DNA from: Methylotenera sp. RIFCSPLOWO2_02_FULL_45_14
GTDB lineage: Bacteria; Pseudomonadota; Gammaproteobacteria; Burkholderiales; Methylophilaceae
Direction of reading: 5' to 3'
Assembly: GCA_001803395.1 (NCBI GenBank)
Contig: MHBU01000021.1
Span: 3,003 to 50,809, forward strand
DNA: 47,807 bases
Each line of letters starts with the position of its first letter. Position 1 is the first letter of the stretch. Shown one piece after another: positions 37,224 through 46,383 of this stretch. The position numbers were made by a program, and so were the translations under genes. The notes below the pieces were generated by a model, which saw nothing but the letters and a program-made list of their open reading frames with translations, was not told where the DNA came from and ran no database searches.

Positions 37224-38107
37224 ACGTACATCTCCTTAGGTGAAGGTTCGAAAACCTTTGCGTTTTTAATATCTGGCAGATGCGCCAATGAGCGAAACTC
37301 GGAAGCAATCGCAACATAATCATCATGCTCCGCAATAATTGCTGGTTTACAGCCATATGGGTCGCGTACTAATGCAAGTTCAGTACTTGTACCCATTAGT
37401 AATGTATAAAAACCATCAAGCTCTTCAAAACCATGATTTAGTGCGGTTTCAAGATCATCACCTTCACGCATACGCCATTGCAGAAAACGACAAGCCGCTT
37501 CAGTATCATTATCTGTTTCAAACTCAATGCCTTCATACTGCAATTTACGGCGCAGGCTGTTAGCATTTGACAATGAACCGTTATGCACTAAACACCAATC
37601 TTCACCAGCGGTAAATGGATGTGCATGCGCTGGAGTAACTGCTGACTCTGTTGCCATACGAGTATGCCCAACCAAATGAGTGCCCTTAAAGTTCTTGAAA
37701 TCGTAGCGTTCAGCAACTTGAGCTGGTGTGCCGATATCCTTATAGATATCCATCAATTGTCCTACTGATAGCAGATGTAATTGAGGATAATGTTCTTTCA
37801 GCCAAATTTTTACTGTTGCTGGCTCTAAGGTCGTTGTCAACACAGCATGATTAGCTTTTGGCTCAATCTTCGCTTTGATGCTTAAGTGCTTTTCAAAATC
37901 GTGGCCTAATTTCGTCCAATTAAAGTCTGCCACGCCTGAATAAAGGCTGAATTTTCTTGCATCAGCCGAAACAGGTGCACCAAATATGGCCATCCCAGCA
38001 GAGTCTGGGCCACGCTCAGTCATGCCAATTAACATTGGCAGCATGAGCTCGCCAATTGAGTCTCGCATCTTGGGGTTTCTAACCAATAATCCTACAATTC
38101 CACACAT
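37211..38107 (-). CDS. mgsA: N-methylglutamate synthase subunit A (class II glutamine amidotransferase)
   Basis: A 298-residue Ntn-type amidotransferase: MCGIVGLLV puts the catalytic Cys at position 2, and GTHLVGHTRMATES plus HPFTAGEDWCLVHNGSLSN form the glutaminase site. In this pathway the domain handles gamma-glutamylmethylamide, releasing methylamine for the synthase. AAGGAGAA precedes the ATG. First gene of mgsABC, 50 bases after gmaS. Confidence 0.93.
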   Translation of the reverse strand: MCGIVGLLVRNPKMRDSIGELMLPMLIGMTERGPDSAGMAIFGAPVSADARKFSLYSGVADFNWTKLGHDFEKHLSIKAKIEPKANHAVLTTTLEPATVKIWLKEHYPQLHLLSVGQLMDIYKDIGTPAQVAERYDFKNFKGTHLVGHTRMATESAVTPAHAHPFTAGEDWCLVHNGSLSNANSLRRKLQYEGIEFETDNDTEAACRFLQWRMREGDDLETALNHGFEELDGFYTLLMGTSTELALVRDPYGCKPAIIAEHDDYVAIASEFRSLAHLPDIKNAKVFEPSPKEMYVWKL

Positions 38108-38157
38108 ACTTTTCTCCTTACAGATTTAGTTAAATAGTGCTTATTAAAAATAAAAAA

Positions 38158-39492
38158 CTAGAAAAACTCTACGTACCGATTAATTTCCCAATCAGAAACA
38201 TGGCGTTGGTATTCCATCGACTCTGCACGTTTAATTTTGATAAATTCTTCTGATAGTGAATCGCCTAAGGCGTCGCGAATGACCTTATCACCTTCAAATT
38301 CATCTATCGCTTCACTCAAGCTTTGTGGCAATATACCAATTCCTTGTTCACGCATTTGCGCAGCTGATAAGTCATATAAATTAATAGCATGCCCATCACC
38401 TGGGTGTAGTTCTCGTTTAACACCATCAAGACCTGCGGCAATCACTGCTGCTGTCGTCAAGTAAGGATTGCAACTACCATCTGGTAAACGCAACTCTAAA
38501 CGACCATATGGAATGCGTACCATCGTTGAGCGATTGTTATTACCATACGAGATATATGCTGGGGCCCAAGTTGAACCTGTGAGCGACTGGCTTACCACTA
38601 AACGTTTATAAGAGTTCACTGTTGGGCAAGCTAATGCTGTAATTGCTGGCGCATGTGCAAGAATACCGCCCATAAAGTGATACGCTAGTTTTGATAAACC
38701 ATGGCCTGTTTTATCGCCATCATCTTGAAACAAACTTTTTTTGCCGTCACCAATTGACATATGCATATGCATACCATTTCCTGGACGGTTACCAAAAGGT
38801 TTAGGCATGAATGAACAAATCATACCCAGCTCATTTGCGATATGGCTGGCTGCCATTTTGAACATTAGGTAATCATCTGCACTTTTCATGCAATCAGCAT
38901 AGGTGTAATTAATCTCAAACTGACCATTTGCATCTTCGTGGTCAATCTGATAAATATCTAAACCCGCTGCAATTAAAGTCTCTGTTAATCGCTCTAGAAA
39001 TGCAGATTGCTTTGACATACTTTTATAGTCATAGCATGGTTTTACTAAGGTATCTGTAGCGTCGTGTGGATGAATTCCGCCTTTTTCATCTTTACGTAGT
39101 AAAGAAAATTCTGGCTCTAGGCCTGTATAAAGAATCCAACCATTTTTAGCTAGGCGATCAGTTTGTGCTTTGAGCGCCACACGTGAATCGTGGCAATATG
39201 GCTTTCCTTCTACATGACCATCACAAATAATACGTGCATATCCTGGCTGCCATGGCATTAATGTCAAGGTTGATAAGTCACCTACCGCCATGTAGTCTGG
39301 GCCATTTGGCGCAATACCCATGCCCCAAATAGCACCGCCAGCAAACCCAGCACCACCTTTAAGTATGCTACCAATGTGCGCAGCAGGAACTGATTTTACT
39401 TTAGCAACACCATGAATATCGACAAACTGAGCTAATATGTATTTAACATCATTTTCTTTTAGAAACTTTTTTGCTTCATCTAACGTTTTCAT
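38158..39492 (-). CDS. gmaS: Gamma-glutamylmethylamide synthetase
   Basis: A 444-residue glutamine-synthetase-type ligase (type III group) that joins methylamine to glutamate using ATP. Visible are the beta-grasp domain ([19 protein letters not shown]), the metal ligands in [31 protein letters not shown], and the late NSYKRL and [10 protein letters not shown] stretches. Context inside the mgd/mgs operon identifies it as GmaS rather than glutamine synthetase. AGGGAGAAG precedes the ATG. Confidence 0.95.
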   Translation of the reverse strand: MKTLDEAKKFLKENDVKYILAQFVDIHGVAKVKSVPAAHIGSILKGGAGFAGGAIWGMGIAPNGPDYMAVGDLSTLTLMPWQPGYARIICDGHVEGKPYCHDSRVALKAQTDRLAKNGWILYTGLEPEFSLLRKDEKGGIHPHDATDTLVKPCYDYKSMSKQSAFLERLTETLIAAGLDIYQIDHEDANGQFEINYTYADCMKSADDYLMFKMAASHIANELGMICSFMPKPFGNRPGNGMHMHMSIGDGKKSLFQDDGDKTGHGLSKLAYHFMGGILAHAPAITALACPTVNSYKRLVVSQSLTGSTWAPAYISYGNNNRSTMVRIPYGRLELRLPDGSCNPYLTTAAVIAAGLDGVKRELHPGDGHAINLYDLSAAQMREQGIGILPQSLSEAIDEFEGDKVIRDALGDSLSEEFIKIKRAESMEYQRHVSDWEINRYVEFF

Positions 39493-39564
39493 TTACTTCT
39501 CCCTGAAAATCCTATGTATCCACATTCTTAAATTAAGTTATCTCCAACGATTTCTCAGCTCTAG

Positions 39565-39621
39565 CTTTAGTTTTGATCGTAAGCTTTTGTTCTGACGCCT
39601 AGCTTTAGTTCTGATACCTAG
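39565..39621 (-). repeat. Three 19-bp tandem repeats across the mgdD stop codon
   Basis: On the plus strand CTTTAGTTTTGATCGTAAG (39565-39583), CTTTTGTTCTGACGCCTAG (39584-39602) and CTTTAGTTCTGATACCTAG (39603-39621) follow head to tail. The last copy contains the mgdD stop and its final codons (RYQN), so the two others look like degenerate duplications of the gene end. Confidence 0.7.
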
Positions 39622-40282
39622 CAAGCCCTACTGCTCCACCACCCAACTCCACAGCAATTTCCAATAAAACATCCCACATGTATGGTCCATAAGTGCCATC
39701 ACACCAAACACGATAAACCTGCTCACCACCTATAGTCTGACGAAGAACAGTGGCTGATATGCCAGCAACTTGCGTCATGATTACATCTTTAGCAGAGAGT
39801 GATTTTTCACGTAAATCGAGAGAACATAATTCAGAAAATAAATTAAGCACTTCACTACCACTCAAAATAAATGCAGCATCAGCACGTGGTACCTTATAAA
39901 CACCAGCTACTCGCATAGTGTCGCCAGCTAGTTTTTTGCATGCTAAACCACCCAATTGATCCTCAATCAAAAACTCACTTGAGCCTAATCGTAATACCAA
40001 TGTTTTTTGATCACATAAGGTCCAAGCATTTGGATTAGCAGGAATCGCTATTTCACGATCAGCAAGATATTGAGAAGCTTGAGGCCCTTTTACACCATAA
40101 CGCTCGAAACAACTTACGTCAGTTACTCCTAACACTTTTTTTCTTGCCTGCTCAATATCAGCACTCGCAAATTCAACGGCTATTTTCATTCCATTCACCA
40201 CGTCCCATTTGACAGTGCCATTAGATTGGGCATGTGCAATAGGTGAAATCGGAGCTATTTTTTTAATATCAAACTGTTGCAT
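39605..40282 (-). CDS. mgdD: N-methylglutamate dehydrogenase subunit D (sarcosine oxidase gamma-like)
   Basis: A 225-residue protein related to the gamma subunit of heterotetrameric sarcosine oxidase (GcvT-like fold): GVTDVSCFERYGVKGPQASQ, LRLGSSEFLIEDQLGG and QTIGGEQVYRVWCDGTYGPY. It starts one base after the mgdC stop, in the order A-B-C-D known for mgd operons. It probably caps the complex structurally. Confidence 0.9.
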   Translation of the reverse strand: MQQFDIKKIAPISPIAHAQSNGTVKWDVVNGMKIAVEFASADIEQARKKVLGVTDVSCFERYGVKGPQASQYLADREIAIPANPNAWTLCDQKTLVLRLGSSEFLIEDQLGGLACKKLAGDTMRVAGVYKVPRADAAFILSGSEVLNLFSELCSLDLREKSLSAKDVIMTQVAGISATVLRQTIGGEQVYRVWCDGTYGPYMWDVLLEIAVELGGGAVGLARYQN

Positions 40283-40283
40283 A

Positions 40284-43181
40284 TCAAGCTCCCTTTTGAT
40301 TCTTTAAAAATGGAGTTTTCACTACGGTAGCAGTTACCAGTGAACCGTTATCGGTACGTATTTGAAATTCAGAGCCTACTTCATTTTTGTCTGGCGTTAC
40401 ATAAGCAAAGCCTATACAACGGTCTATGAATTTGCTGTAACTTATACTAGTAACACGCCCAAGGATGTCTCTGCCGTCAACCACAAGATTACAATCCATA
40501 GGCATTTCACCTTTGAAATTCTGAGCTAATACGAAGGGTACTAACCGCTTTCTTAATGATCGTTTAGCTAAAATAGTCAGGCTACGTTGACCAATAAAAT
40601 AAGATTTACTCATTTCTATCGCCCAATCAGCGCCAATCTCGAAGGGATTTGTTAGACCATCTGTATCAACACCTGGCATATGATTTCCCATTTCCAAACG
40701 TAATAAACGTTGTGTATCACTGCCAAATGGACGTAAACCATGTTTCTGGCCTGCTTCCATCAGCGCATTCCAGATATGCGGGACTTGTACCATGGGAGCA
40801 TGTAACTCGTATCCCATATCAGACACGAAAGCCACTCGGATTAGTCTGACTTCAACCCCTGCCACTTGACTTTCGCGCACACTACTGATGGGGAATGACT
40901 CATAAGAAAGATCAAGATCTGTAAGAGTAGCTAAAATTTCACGGGCAGATGGCCCCGCAATATTAATGGCCCCTAAAGCCCCAGTTACGTTAACTAAACC
41001 TAAATTTAGCTGCCACATTTGTTGCGAGCGTTGCATTTCACGATAAACTGCCGCCGCATTTGAAGTACCAATAGAAAGGTAAAACAAGTCATCTGCCAAA
41101 CGGCTTGCAATACCATCATCCACAACAACACCTGACTCATCCAGCAACATTACGTACCTACAGCCACCAACTTTTTGAGTTTTGTAAGTGCCTGTAAAGA
41201 AGCGTTCAAGAAACTCCGCTCCATCTGGTCCATGAATCTCAATTTTACCGAAAGAGCTACCGTCAATGATTCCAGCGGATTTACGCACAACCATCGCTTC
41301 TGCCTGAATCGCCTCTTCTTTAGTTTGGCCAGTGGCTGGGTAATAAGCCGCTCTTTTCCATGCGCCAATATCGGTAAACACAGCACCATTTGTTTGATGC
41401 CAATCATGTAGTGAAGTCAGGCGATGAGAATGAAAGCCACGACCACCTAAATGACCGATGGGAGTAGGATGAAAAAATGGTCTTGAAGTCGTCGTACCAA
41501 TTTTTTCTACAGGTAATTCTCGTATTTTCGCCAATATACGAATGGCATTCATATTTGAATGCTTGCCTTGGCTAGGACCCATTCCGACCGTGGTAAAGCG
41601 CTTCATTAGCTCAATATTATCGAAACCTTCTTTAGCCGCATTAACAAAGTCTTTGATTTGAATATCTTCGTCGAAATCTACAAAGTTTTTGCCTTTATCG
41701 TGTGGCACCATTGGGTAAGGGTGACTTGGTGAAATGCCAACATGCTTTTCAATATTGTTTTGTGGTGCCTGTAAACCTAAGTATCGTAAGGCCTCATTCG
41801 CAGCACGCGTGCCATCTTTAATACGCTGATCAAGTTCAAAAATACCATTAACTTTACCTGCTGCAAAAATTCCATCTGGCAATCGGCTTGGGACAAACTG
41901 TTGCACCTCATAATCAAACTGCATCCCAGTACCAGCCTGATACAGTAAAGCGCCAGCTGGTGCCCAGCCTGCGCTCATGGCAATACCATCGCACTCAAGG
42001 GTGAGTTTATTATCAGTAAGTGCTACATTTTCCTTATCATCGTAAGCACAAATCACGGCACCGCGTACACTAGATTTGTCTGATGATGCCAAGGCTTCAT
42101 ATACACAATGCCCTGCGTAAATCTTAACACCACGACGCATAAGGTCTTTAGCACATATACCGCCATTTACACCTGCACGCAAATCAACTAGTGCCACCAC
42201 TTTTGTCCCCGCTTCTAACAAATCAAATGCTACGCGATAACCATAATCATTGGCAGTTACCACAACACCATTGTTAAATGGTTTAACACCGTAGCGATAA
42301 ATTAAACGTTGGGCTGCAGAACCTAACATAACACCTGGCAAATCGTTGTATCTGAACACTGGAGGCTGCTCAAATGCACCACTTGCCACAATTACAGTTT
42401 TAGCACGCACTTTAGTAATACCGCTTGCTGAAACAATAGGAATTAAATGATCCGGGTAGTACCCAGCGGCATAAGTACTCGTGTGCATAGTGATATTTGG
42501 TTGGCTTGCAACTTTACTTAGCAAGTCATTCAGTTCTGTTAAGTTCGAGTGAACCCCACCACGGTTGTAGCTCAAGCTACCCCCTGCTTGGCTATTTTCA
42601 TCCACTATCGTCACTTCTAAACCAGCTTGCGCAGCCACATAAGCTGCAGTTAGACCAGTTGGACCTGCGCCAACCACGAGCAAATCACAATGCGAATGTT
42701 GTTTACGTTTAAGTATGCGTGGATAGTTAAAGTTAACAACACCCAAGCCAGCAGCTTTACGAATTACGTTTTCCCAAAATGGAAAGAAACGGCGTGGCGT
42801 ATGAAAAGCTTTGTAATAGAAGCCTACAGGCAACAAGGGTGAAATAGAATCAATATAACTATTCTTATCTTTTTTAACACCGCCACTGGTATTTACCGCA
42901 GTCAGCACCATGCCATCTTTCACTTCAACAACATCGGCACGAATATTCGTATCAATACCATCAGTCACCAGTACATTCACATCATGATTCGCTAAGCTCA
43001 ACACGCCACGTGGACGATGATATTTAAAGCTACGGCCTAATACTTTTTGGCCAGCCGCCCACAATGCGCTGCTGATGGTATCGCCTTCATAGGCTGGGAA
43101 TGCTTCACCTTCAAACGTGAAATTGATTTTTTTATTACGGTCTACCCATTCACCAGCCCGCTTAGGTGTACGTAAAATCAT
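40284..43181 (-). CDS. mgdC: N-methylglutamate dehydrogenase subunit C (sarcosine oxidase alpha-like)
   Basis: A 965-residue multi-domain subunit: a 2Fe-2S-like N-terminal fold (about 20-95, SFKYHRPRGVLSL), a NAD/FAD Rossmann region with VGAGPTGLTAA at 170-180, and a C-terminal aminomethyltransferase (GcvT) half (about 590-955) that binds tetrahydrofolate in sarcosine oxidase and takes the methyl carbon. The reaction oxidises N-methylglutamate to glutamate and methylene-tetrahydrofolate or formaldehyde. The start overlaps the mgdB stop (ATGA) and follows AGGAGG. Confidence 0.94.
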   Translation of the reverse strand: MILRTPKRAGEWVDRNKKINFTFEGEAFPAYEGDTISSALWAAGQKVLGRSFKYHRPRGVLSLANHDVNVLVTDGIDTNIRADVVEVKDGMVLTAVNTSGGVKKDKNSYIDSISPLLPVGFYYKAFHTPRRFFPFWENVIRKAAGLGVVNFNYPRILKRKQHSHCDLLVVGAGPTGLTAAYVAAQAGLEVTIVDENSQAGGSLSYNRGGVHSNLTELNDLLSKVASQPNITMHTSTYAAGYYPDHLIPIVSASGITKVRAKTVIVASGAFEQPPVFRYNDLPGVMLGSAAQRLIYRYGVKPFNNGVVVTANDYGYRVAFDLLEAGTKVVALVDLRAGVNGGICAKDLMRRGVKIYAGHCVYEALASSDKSSVRGAVICAYDDKENVALTDNKLTLECDGIAMSAGWAPAGALLYQAGTGMQFDYEVQQFVPSRLPDGIFAAGKVNGIFELDQRIKDGTRAANEALRYLGLQAPQNNIEKHVGISPSHPYPMVPHDKGKNFVDFDEDIQIKDFVNAAKEGFDNIELMKRFTTVGMGPSQGKHSNMNAIRILAKIRELPVEKIGTTTSRPFFHPTPIGHLGGRGFHSHRLTSLHDWHQTNGAVFTDIGAWKRAAYYPATGQTKEEAIQAEAMVVRKSAGIIDGSSFGKIEIHGPDGAEFLERFFTGTYKTQKVGGCRYVMLLDESGVVVDDGIASRLADDLFYLSIGTSNAAAVYREMQRSQQMWQLNLGLVNVTGALGAINIAGPSAREILATLTDLDLSYESFPISSVRESQVAGVEVRLIRVAFVSDMGYELHAPMVQVPHIWNALMEAGQKHGLRPFGSDTQRLLRLEMGNHMPGVDTDGLTNPFEIGADWAIEMSKSYFIGQRSLTILAKRSLRKRLVPFVLAQNFKGEMPMDCNLVVDGRDILGRVTSISYSKFIDRCIGFAYVTPDKNEVGSEFQIRTDNGSLVTATVVKTPFLKNQKGA

Positions 43182-43477
43182 TTGCTTGCCTCCTGGACTG
43201 GATTTATATCAATATTCGCCGTGTTATTAGGGCCTAGCAAATAAGTACGAGATACTTTGTCTGTGAGCGTATTGCGTTCAGCAATAAACCATGTACCGCT
43301 TGGTGAGTGGTACCACCATTCTTTTTTATCGCCAGGTGCACCACTGCGGTTATGCACGTAGGCGGCCCATTCTGCATCAGTACAACTGTCTTGATTAGGC
43401 GCTTCACGATACTCACCGCCGAAAATAAATTCACTCAGTGGTCTTGTACCATTTATGGGGCAGGTGAGAAGTTTCAT
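43178..43477 (-). CDS. mgdB: N-methylglutamate dehydrogenase subunit B (sarcosine oxidase delta-like)
   Basis: A 99-residue delta-type subunit. In sarcosine oxidase this subunit holds zinc with three Cys and one His. Here Cys6 (LTCPINGTRPLSEF) and His57 (WWYHSPSGTWF) remain, but the second Cys of C-x2-C is Asn9 and the Cys four residues after His is Gly61, so the zinc site looks lost. AAGGAAT precedes the ATG. Confidence 0.9.
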   Translation of the reverse strand: MKLLTCPINGTRPLSEFIFGGEYREAPNQDSCTDAEWAAYVHNRSGAPGDKKEWWYHSPSGTWFIAERNTLTDKVSRTYLLGPNNTANIDINPVQEASK

Positions 43478-43506
43478 TTCATATTCCTTTGATTATTCAG
43501 CTAGCG

Positions 43507-44748
43507 TTAATGGCCAACAGACGCAGCGCCTTTTTCACCGGTCAGTTCGTAATCTTCAAAACGTGACAAGCGGAATGAGTGAATTAAATCTGGAGCACTG
43601 TCGTTAGCAATCGTTTGCGCCATGGTTTTACCGCTAATTGGTGTGGCTTTAAAGCCCCAAGTACCCCAACCGGCATCCAGATAAAATCCTTCAATCGGCG
43701 TTTTACCCATAATCGGCGCAAAGTCAGGCGTCATATCCGCCATACCTGCCCATTGCCGCACCACTTTTACATTCGATAAAAACGGAAACATGTCCAACAT
43801 GTGTGAAGTTAGCCCTTCCACAAAATCAAGCGTAGAACGAGTAGAATGAACTTCATAGGGATCAAGCGACGAACCCATGACCAACTCACCACGAGAAGAC
43901 TGACTCACATACACATGTAAGCTGCCAGACACTAATATAGTATCTAACCAAGGCTTCATAGGCTCAGTCACACAAGCTTGTAATGGGTGAATAACGATAG
44001 GCGTTTCAAGATCGACCATTTCTGTGATACGTGGCGTAAACCCAGCAACGGCAGATAACACTTGCTTAGTTTCTATGTAGCCTTTATTGGTTTTAACACC
44101 ACGAACTTTGCCATTTATAACATCTATACCCAGCACTTCCGTATTTTGGAAAATCTCAGCGCCTAAACGATCAGCACCTCGTGCATATCCCCAAGCCACA
44201 CCATCATGACGGGCAACAGAACCAGGTGCGTGAAACAAAGCGCCTAAAATTGGCGCTTGCCCGCTACAACTTAAATCTAGCTGCGGGCAAGCTTTAGCGA
44301 TTTCATCAGGGCCTACCACACGGCTTTCAACACCTACATGTTTATTCACTTCTGCGCGCCAACGCATGGTGCGCATTGCAGATTCAGTATGTGCAAGTGT
44401 GAAGTGACCACGCGTTGAGTAAAATAAATTTAAATCAAGTTCTTCTGAAAGACCTTCATAAATCTTAACGCTGGCGTCATAGAAATTAACACCTTCTGGA
44501 GTTAGGTAATTTGAGCGAACGATAGTGGTATTACGACCTGTATTACCACCACCAATATAGCCTTTTTCAAGCACTGCAACATTAGTAATACCATGATCTT
44601 TGGCCAAGTAATATGCAGCTGCAAGACCATGCCCACCACCACCGATAATGACTACGTCATAGGATTTTTTTGGTGTCTCGTGAGACTTAAAAAAACGTGG
44701 TGCGGGATGCTCTTTTGTCAGCGCATACTTAAGTAATCTAAATGGCAT
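43507..44748 (-). CDS. mgdA: N-methylglutamate dehydrogenase subunit A (sarcosine oxidase beta-like, FAD/FMN)
   Basis: A 413-residue DAO-type flavoprotein with the dinucleotide-binding VVIIGGGGHGLAAAYYLA at about 32-49, the NTGRNTTIVRSNY stretch that holds flavin near the active site, and C-terminal GWGTWGFKATPISG. It carries the amine-oxidising flavin of the MgdABCD complex. GGAG precedes the ATG. First gene of the mgd-gmaS-mgs operon; a divergent promoter region with repeated TGAAACTT boxes lies upstream. Confidence 0.93.
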   Translation of the reverse strand: MPFRLLKYALTKEHPAPRFFKSHETPKKSYDVVIIGGGGHGLAAAYYLAKDHGITNVAVLEKGYIGGGNTGRNTTIVRSNYLTPEGVNFYDASVKIYEGLSEELDLNLFYSTRGHFTLAHTESAMRTMRWRAEVNKHVGVESRVVGPDEIAKACPQLDLSCSGQAPILGALFHAPGSVARHDGVAWGYARGADRLGAEIFQNTEVLGIDVINGKVRGVKTNKGYIETKQVLSAVAGFTPRITEMVDLETPIVIHPLQACVTEPMKPWLDTILVSGSLHVYVSQSSRGELVMGSSLDPYEVHSTRSTLDFVEGLTSHMLDMFPFLSNVKVVRQWAGMADMTPDFAPIMGKTPIEGFYLDAGWGTWGFKATPISGKTMAQTIANDSAPDLIHSFRLSRFEDYELTGEKGAASVGH

Positions 44749-44829
44749 TTCTTAACTCCATGAACCCTAATTTTCACTTTAAAAATTACATGACCACAGA
44801 TTAAAATGTATAAACTTTTTTAATCTGTA

Positions 44830-44913
44830 TGAAACTTTGTAGGCATATTAAGCCATATCAGAATATTGCATGTCAATACATTAATGAAACTTTTTTTATT
44901 ATAGTGAAACTTA
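44830..44913 (-). promoter_or_regulatory. mgdA promoter region with three TGAAACTT boxes
   Basis: TGAAACTTT occurs at 44830-44838 and 44885-44893 and TGAAACTTA at 44905-44913, the last two exactly 20 bases apart (two helical turns). On the minus strand TTGACA (44876-44871) is a good -35 element, with an AT-rich -10 candidate near 44850, so the boxes flank the promoter of mgdA. The same box recurs before the fae-like gene. Confidence 0.5.
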
Positions 44914-45022
44914 TGATAAAGTAATATCACTCTTACTATAAATATTAATAACTTAGGTAATTTAGAAATTAAGTGGTACTACTAAAGTGGTATTCGACTA
45001 ACATTATTCAGGCACATTAATC

Positions 45023-45862
45023 ATGAAAGAAACATATAATTTTTGCGTCGGAAATTCGCCTATTTTAATTTCTATGCCTCATGTAGGAATTAAAATACCT
45101 GATGAGATTGCTAGCAATTTGACGCCAGAGGCTATGCAGATGCCTGACGTTGACTGGCACTTACCTCTTCTTTATGACATGGCAAAATATCATGAGGCTT
45201 CAGTAATATCATCTGAATATCTTCGTTATGTAATTGACCTCAACAGGTCACCAGATAACGCTTCACTCTATCCTGGTCAAGATACGACGGGCTTATGTCC
45301 TGTAGATACATTTGATACACAACCAATTTACCGTGAAGGAAATCAGCCCAATGAAATAGAAATACAAAATCGAATTAAAAAATATTGGTATCCTTACCAC
45401 GAAAAAATAAATTCCGAACTTCATAGAATTCTTTCGATTCATGGCATTGCCATATTATGGGATGCCCATTCAATTGCTTCACACGTACCGAGATTTTTTG
45501 CTGGACAACTACCAGACTTAAATTTTGGAACTGCAGATAGTTTGTCGTGCGATGTGTCTTTACAAAAAGCACTTGCAGAAACGATGCATAATTCTATACA
45601 TGCTAAAAGATATAGCCATATTTTTAATGGACGCTTTAAAGGCGGTTACATCACTCGTCATTATGGAAAGCCAAATATGAATATACATGCAGTGCAACTA
45701 GAAATGAGTCAGTGCATTTATATGCAAGAAAGCCATCCATATCAATATGACAGTGAACTTGCGAAAGGAGTTAAACCTTTATTAGACGACTTACTTGAAA
45801 CATGCCTGTTATGGGCAAATCGCCATAAACAAAATTATAGTTTTCCCTCTAACCCCATTTGA
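45023..45862 (+). CDS. N-formylglutamate amidohydrolase family protein
   Basis: A 279-residue FGase-family enzyme, expected to cleave N-formylglutamate to formate and glutamate. Visible are ILISMPHVGIKIPDEI, YVIDLNRSPDNASLYPGQD, GLCPVDTFDTQPIY, ILWDAHSIASHVPRFFAG and IHAVQLEMSQCIYM, matching HutG. No histidine-utilisation genes are nearby; it is divergent from mgdA, which points to N-formylglutamate formed from N-methyl- or N-methylene-glutamate. Its last 28 bases overlap the 3' end of the fae-like gene on the other strand. Confidence 0.88.
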   Translation: MKETYNFCVGNSPILISMPHVGIKIPDEIASNLTPEAMQMPDVDWHLPLLYDMAKYHEASVISSEYLRYVIDLNRSPDNASLYPGQDTTGLCPVDTFDTQPIYREGNQPNEIEIQNRIKKYWYPYHEKINSELHRILSIHGIAILWDAHSIASHVPRFFAGQLPDLNFGTADSLSCDVSLQKALAETMHNSIHAKRYSHIFNGRFKGGYITRHYGKPNMNIHAVQLEMSQCIYMQESHPYQYDSELAKGVKPLLDDLLETCLLWANRHKQNYSFPSNPI

Positions 45863-46383
45863 TAATACTTATGGGTAACTTTATCTTGGTTATCAAGCAG
45901 CCAGTCAATGTCGGGTTTATTGGTCATGGCTTTATGAATCGCTAAAGCAGTAGCTTTCCGATGAATATCAAATAGAATCTTATGATCAAGCTTTTCGTCT
46001 TTGGTTACCATTGGGTTAAGCCAAACCGAAACAATTATTCCCAAATCATTCGCACGCTCCTTAGGAATATCTCCAGCGCGCACAGCATCTAACACCCCAT
46101 TGGCAATCGCAGCCTGCACAGTACCCATTAAAATATTGGTATATTTACTATCTTTAACTGTGACTTTACTTACCATTAAAGTTACAGGCCTAACTTGAAT
46201 ATCTGTATTCAACAATGCAAAAACACGGGTATGACCAGCCACTTGGTCGCCAGTCAAAGTGGCAATTGCAGTTCCAACTGGCCCATCTAACTCACCAATA
46301 ATCACCTCTGGCTCAGCTGCTGTTCCTGGAGGTCCACCAGCCACTAAAGCTTCACCTGTGCGCATTACAATTCTTTCACTCAA
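45835..46383 (-). CDS. Formaldehyde-activating-enzyme (Fae) homologue, non-canonical
   Basis: A 182-residue Fae-family protein: GEALVAGGPPGT, EVIIGELDGPVGTAIA, PVTLMVSKVTVKDSKY and ANDLGIIVSVWLNPMV follow the Fae pattern. Canonical Fae has a conserved His in A-H-I-D-L-I-I-G that serves as acid catalyst (His22, from memory). Here the aligned stretch is AEPEVIIG, with Glu24 at that place, so activity with methanopterin is doubtful. It resembles divergent Fae paralogues (Fae2/Fae3). The start is TTG at 46383 after AGGAGAG; an ATG at 46365 would remove the conserved N-terminus. Confidence 0.82.
   Translation of the reverse strand: MSERIVMRTGEALVAGGPPGTAAEPEVIIGELDGPVGTAIATLTGDQVAGHTRVFALLNTDIQVRPVTLMVSKVTVKDSKYTNILMGTVQAAIANGVLDAVRAGDIPKERANDLGIIVSVWLNPMVTKDEKLDHKILFDIHRKATALAIHKAMTNKPDIDWLLDNQDKVTHKYYQMGLEGKL

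Noticed and set aside
43471-43480. AAGTTTCAT as another TGAAACTT regulatory box
   Set aside because: It is the start codon region of mgdB (ATG-AAA-CTT), explained by coding sequence.
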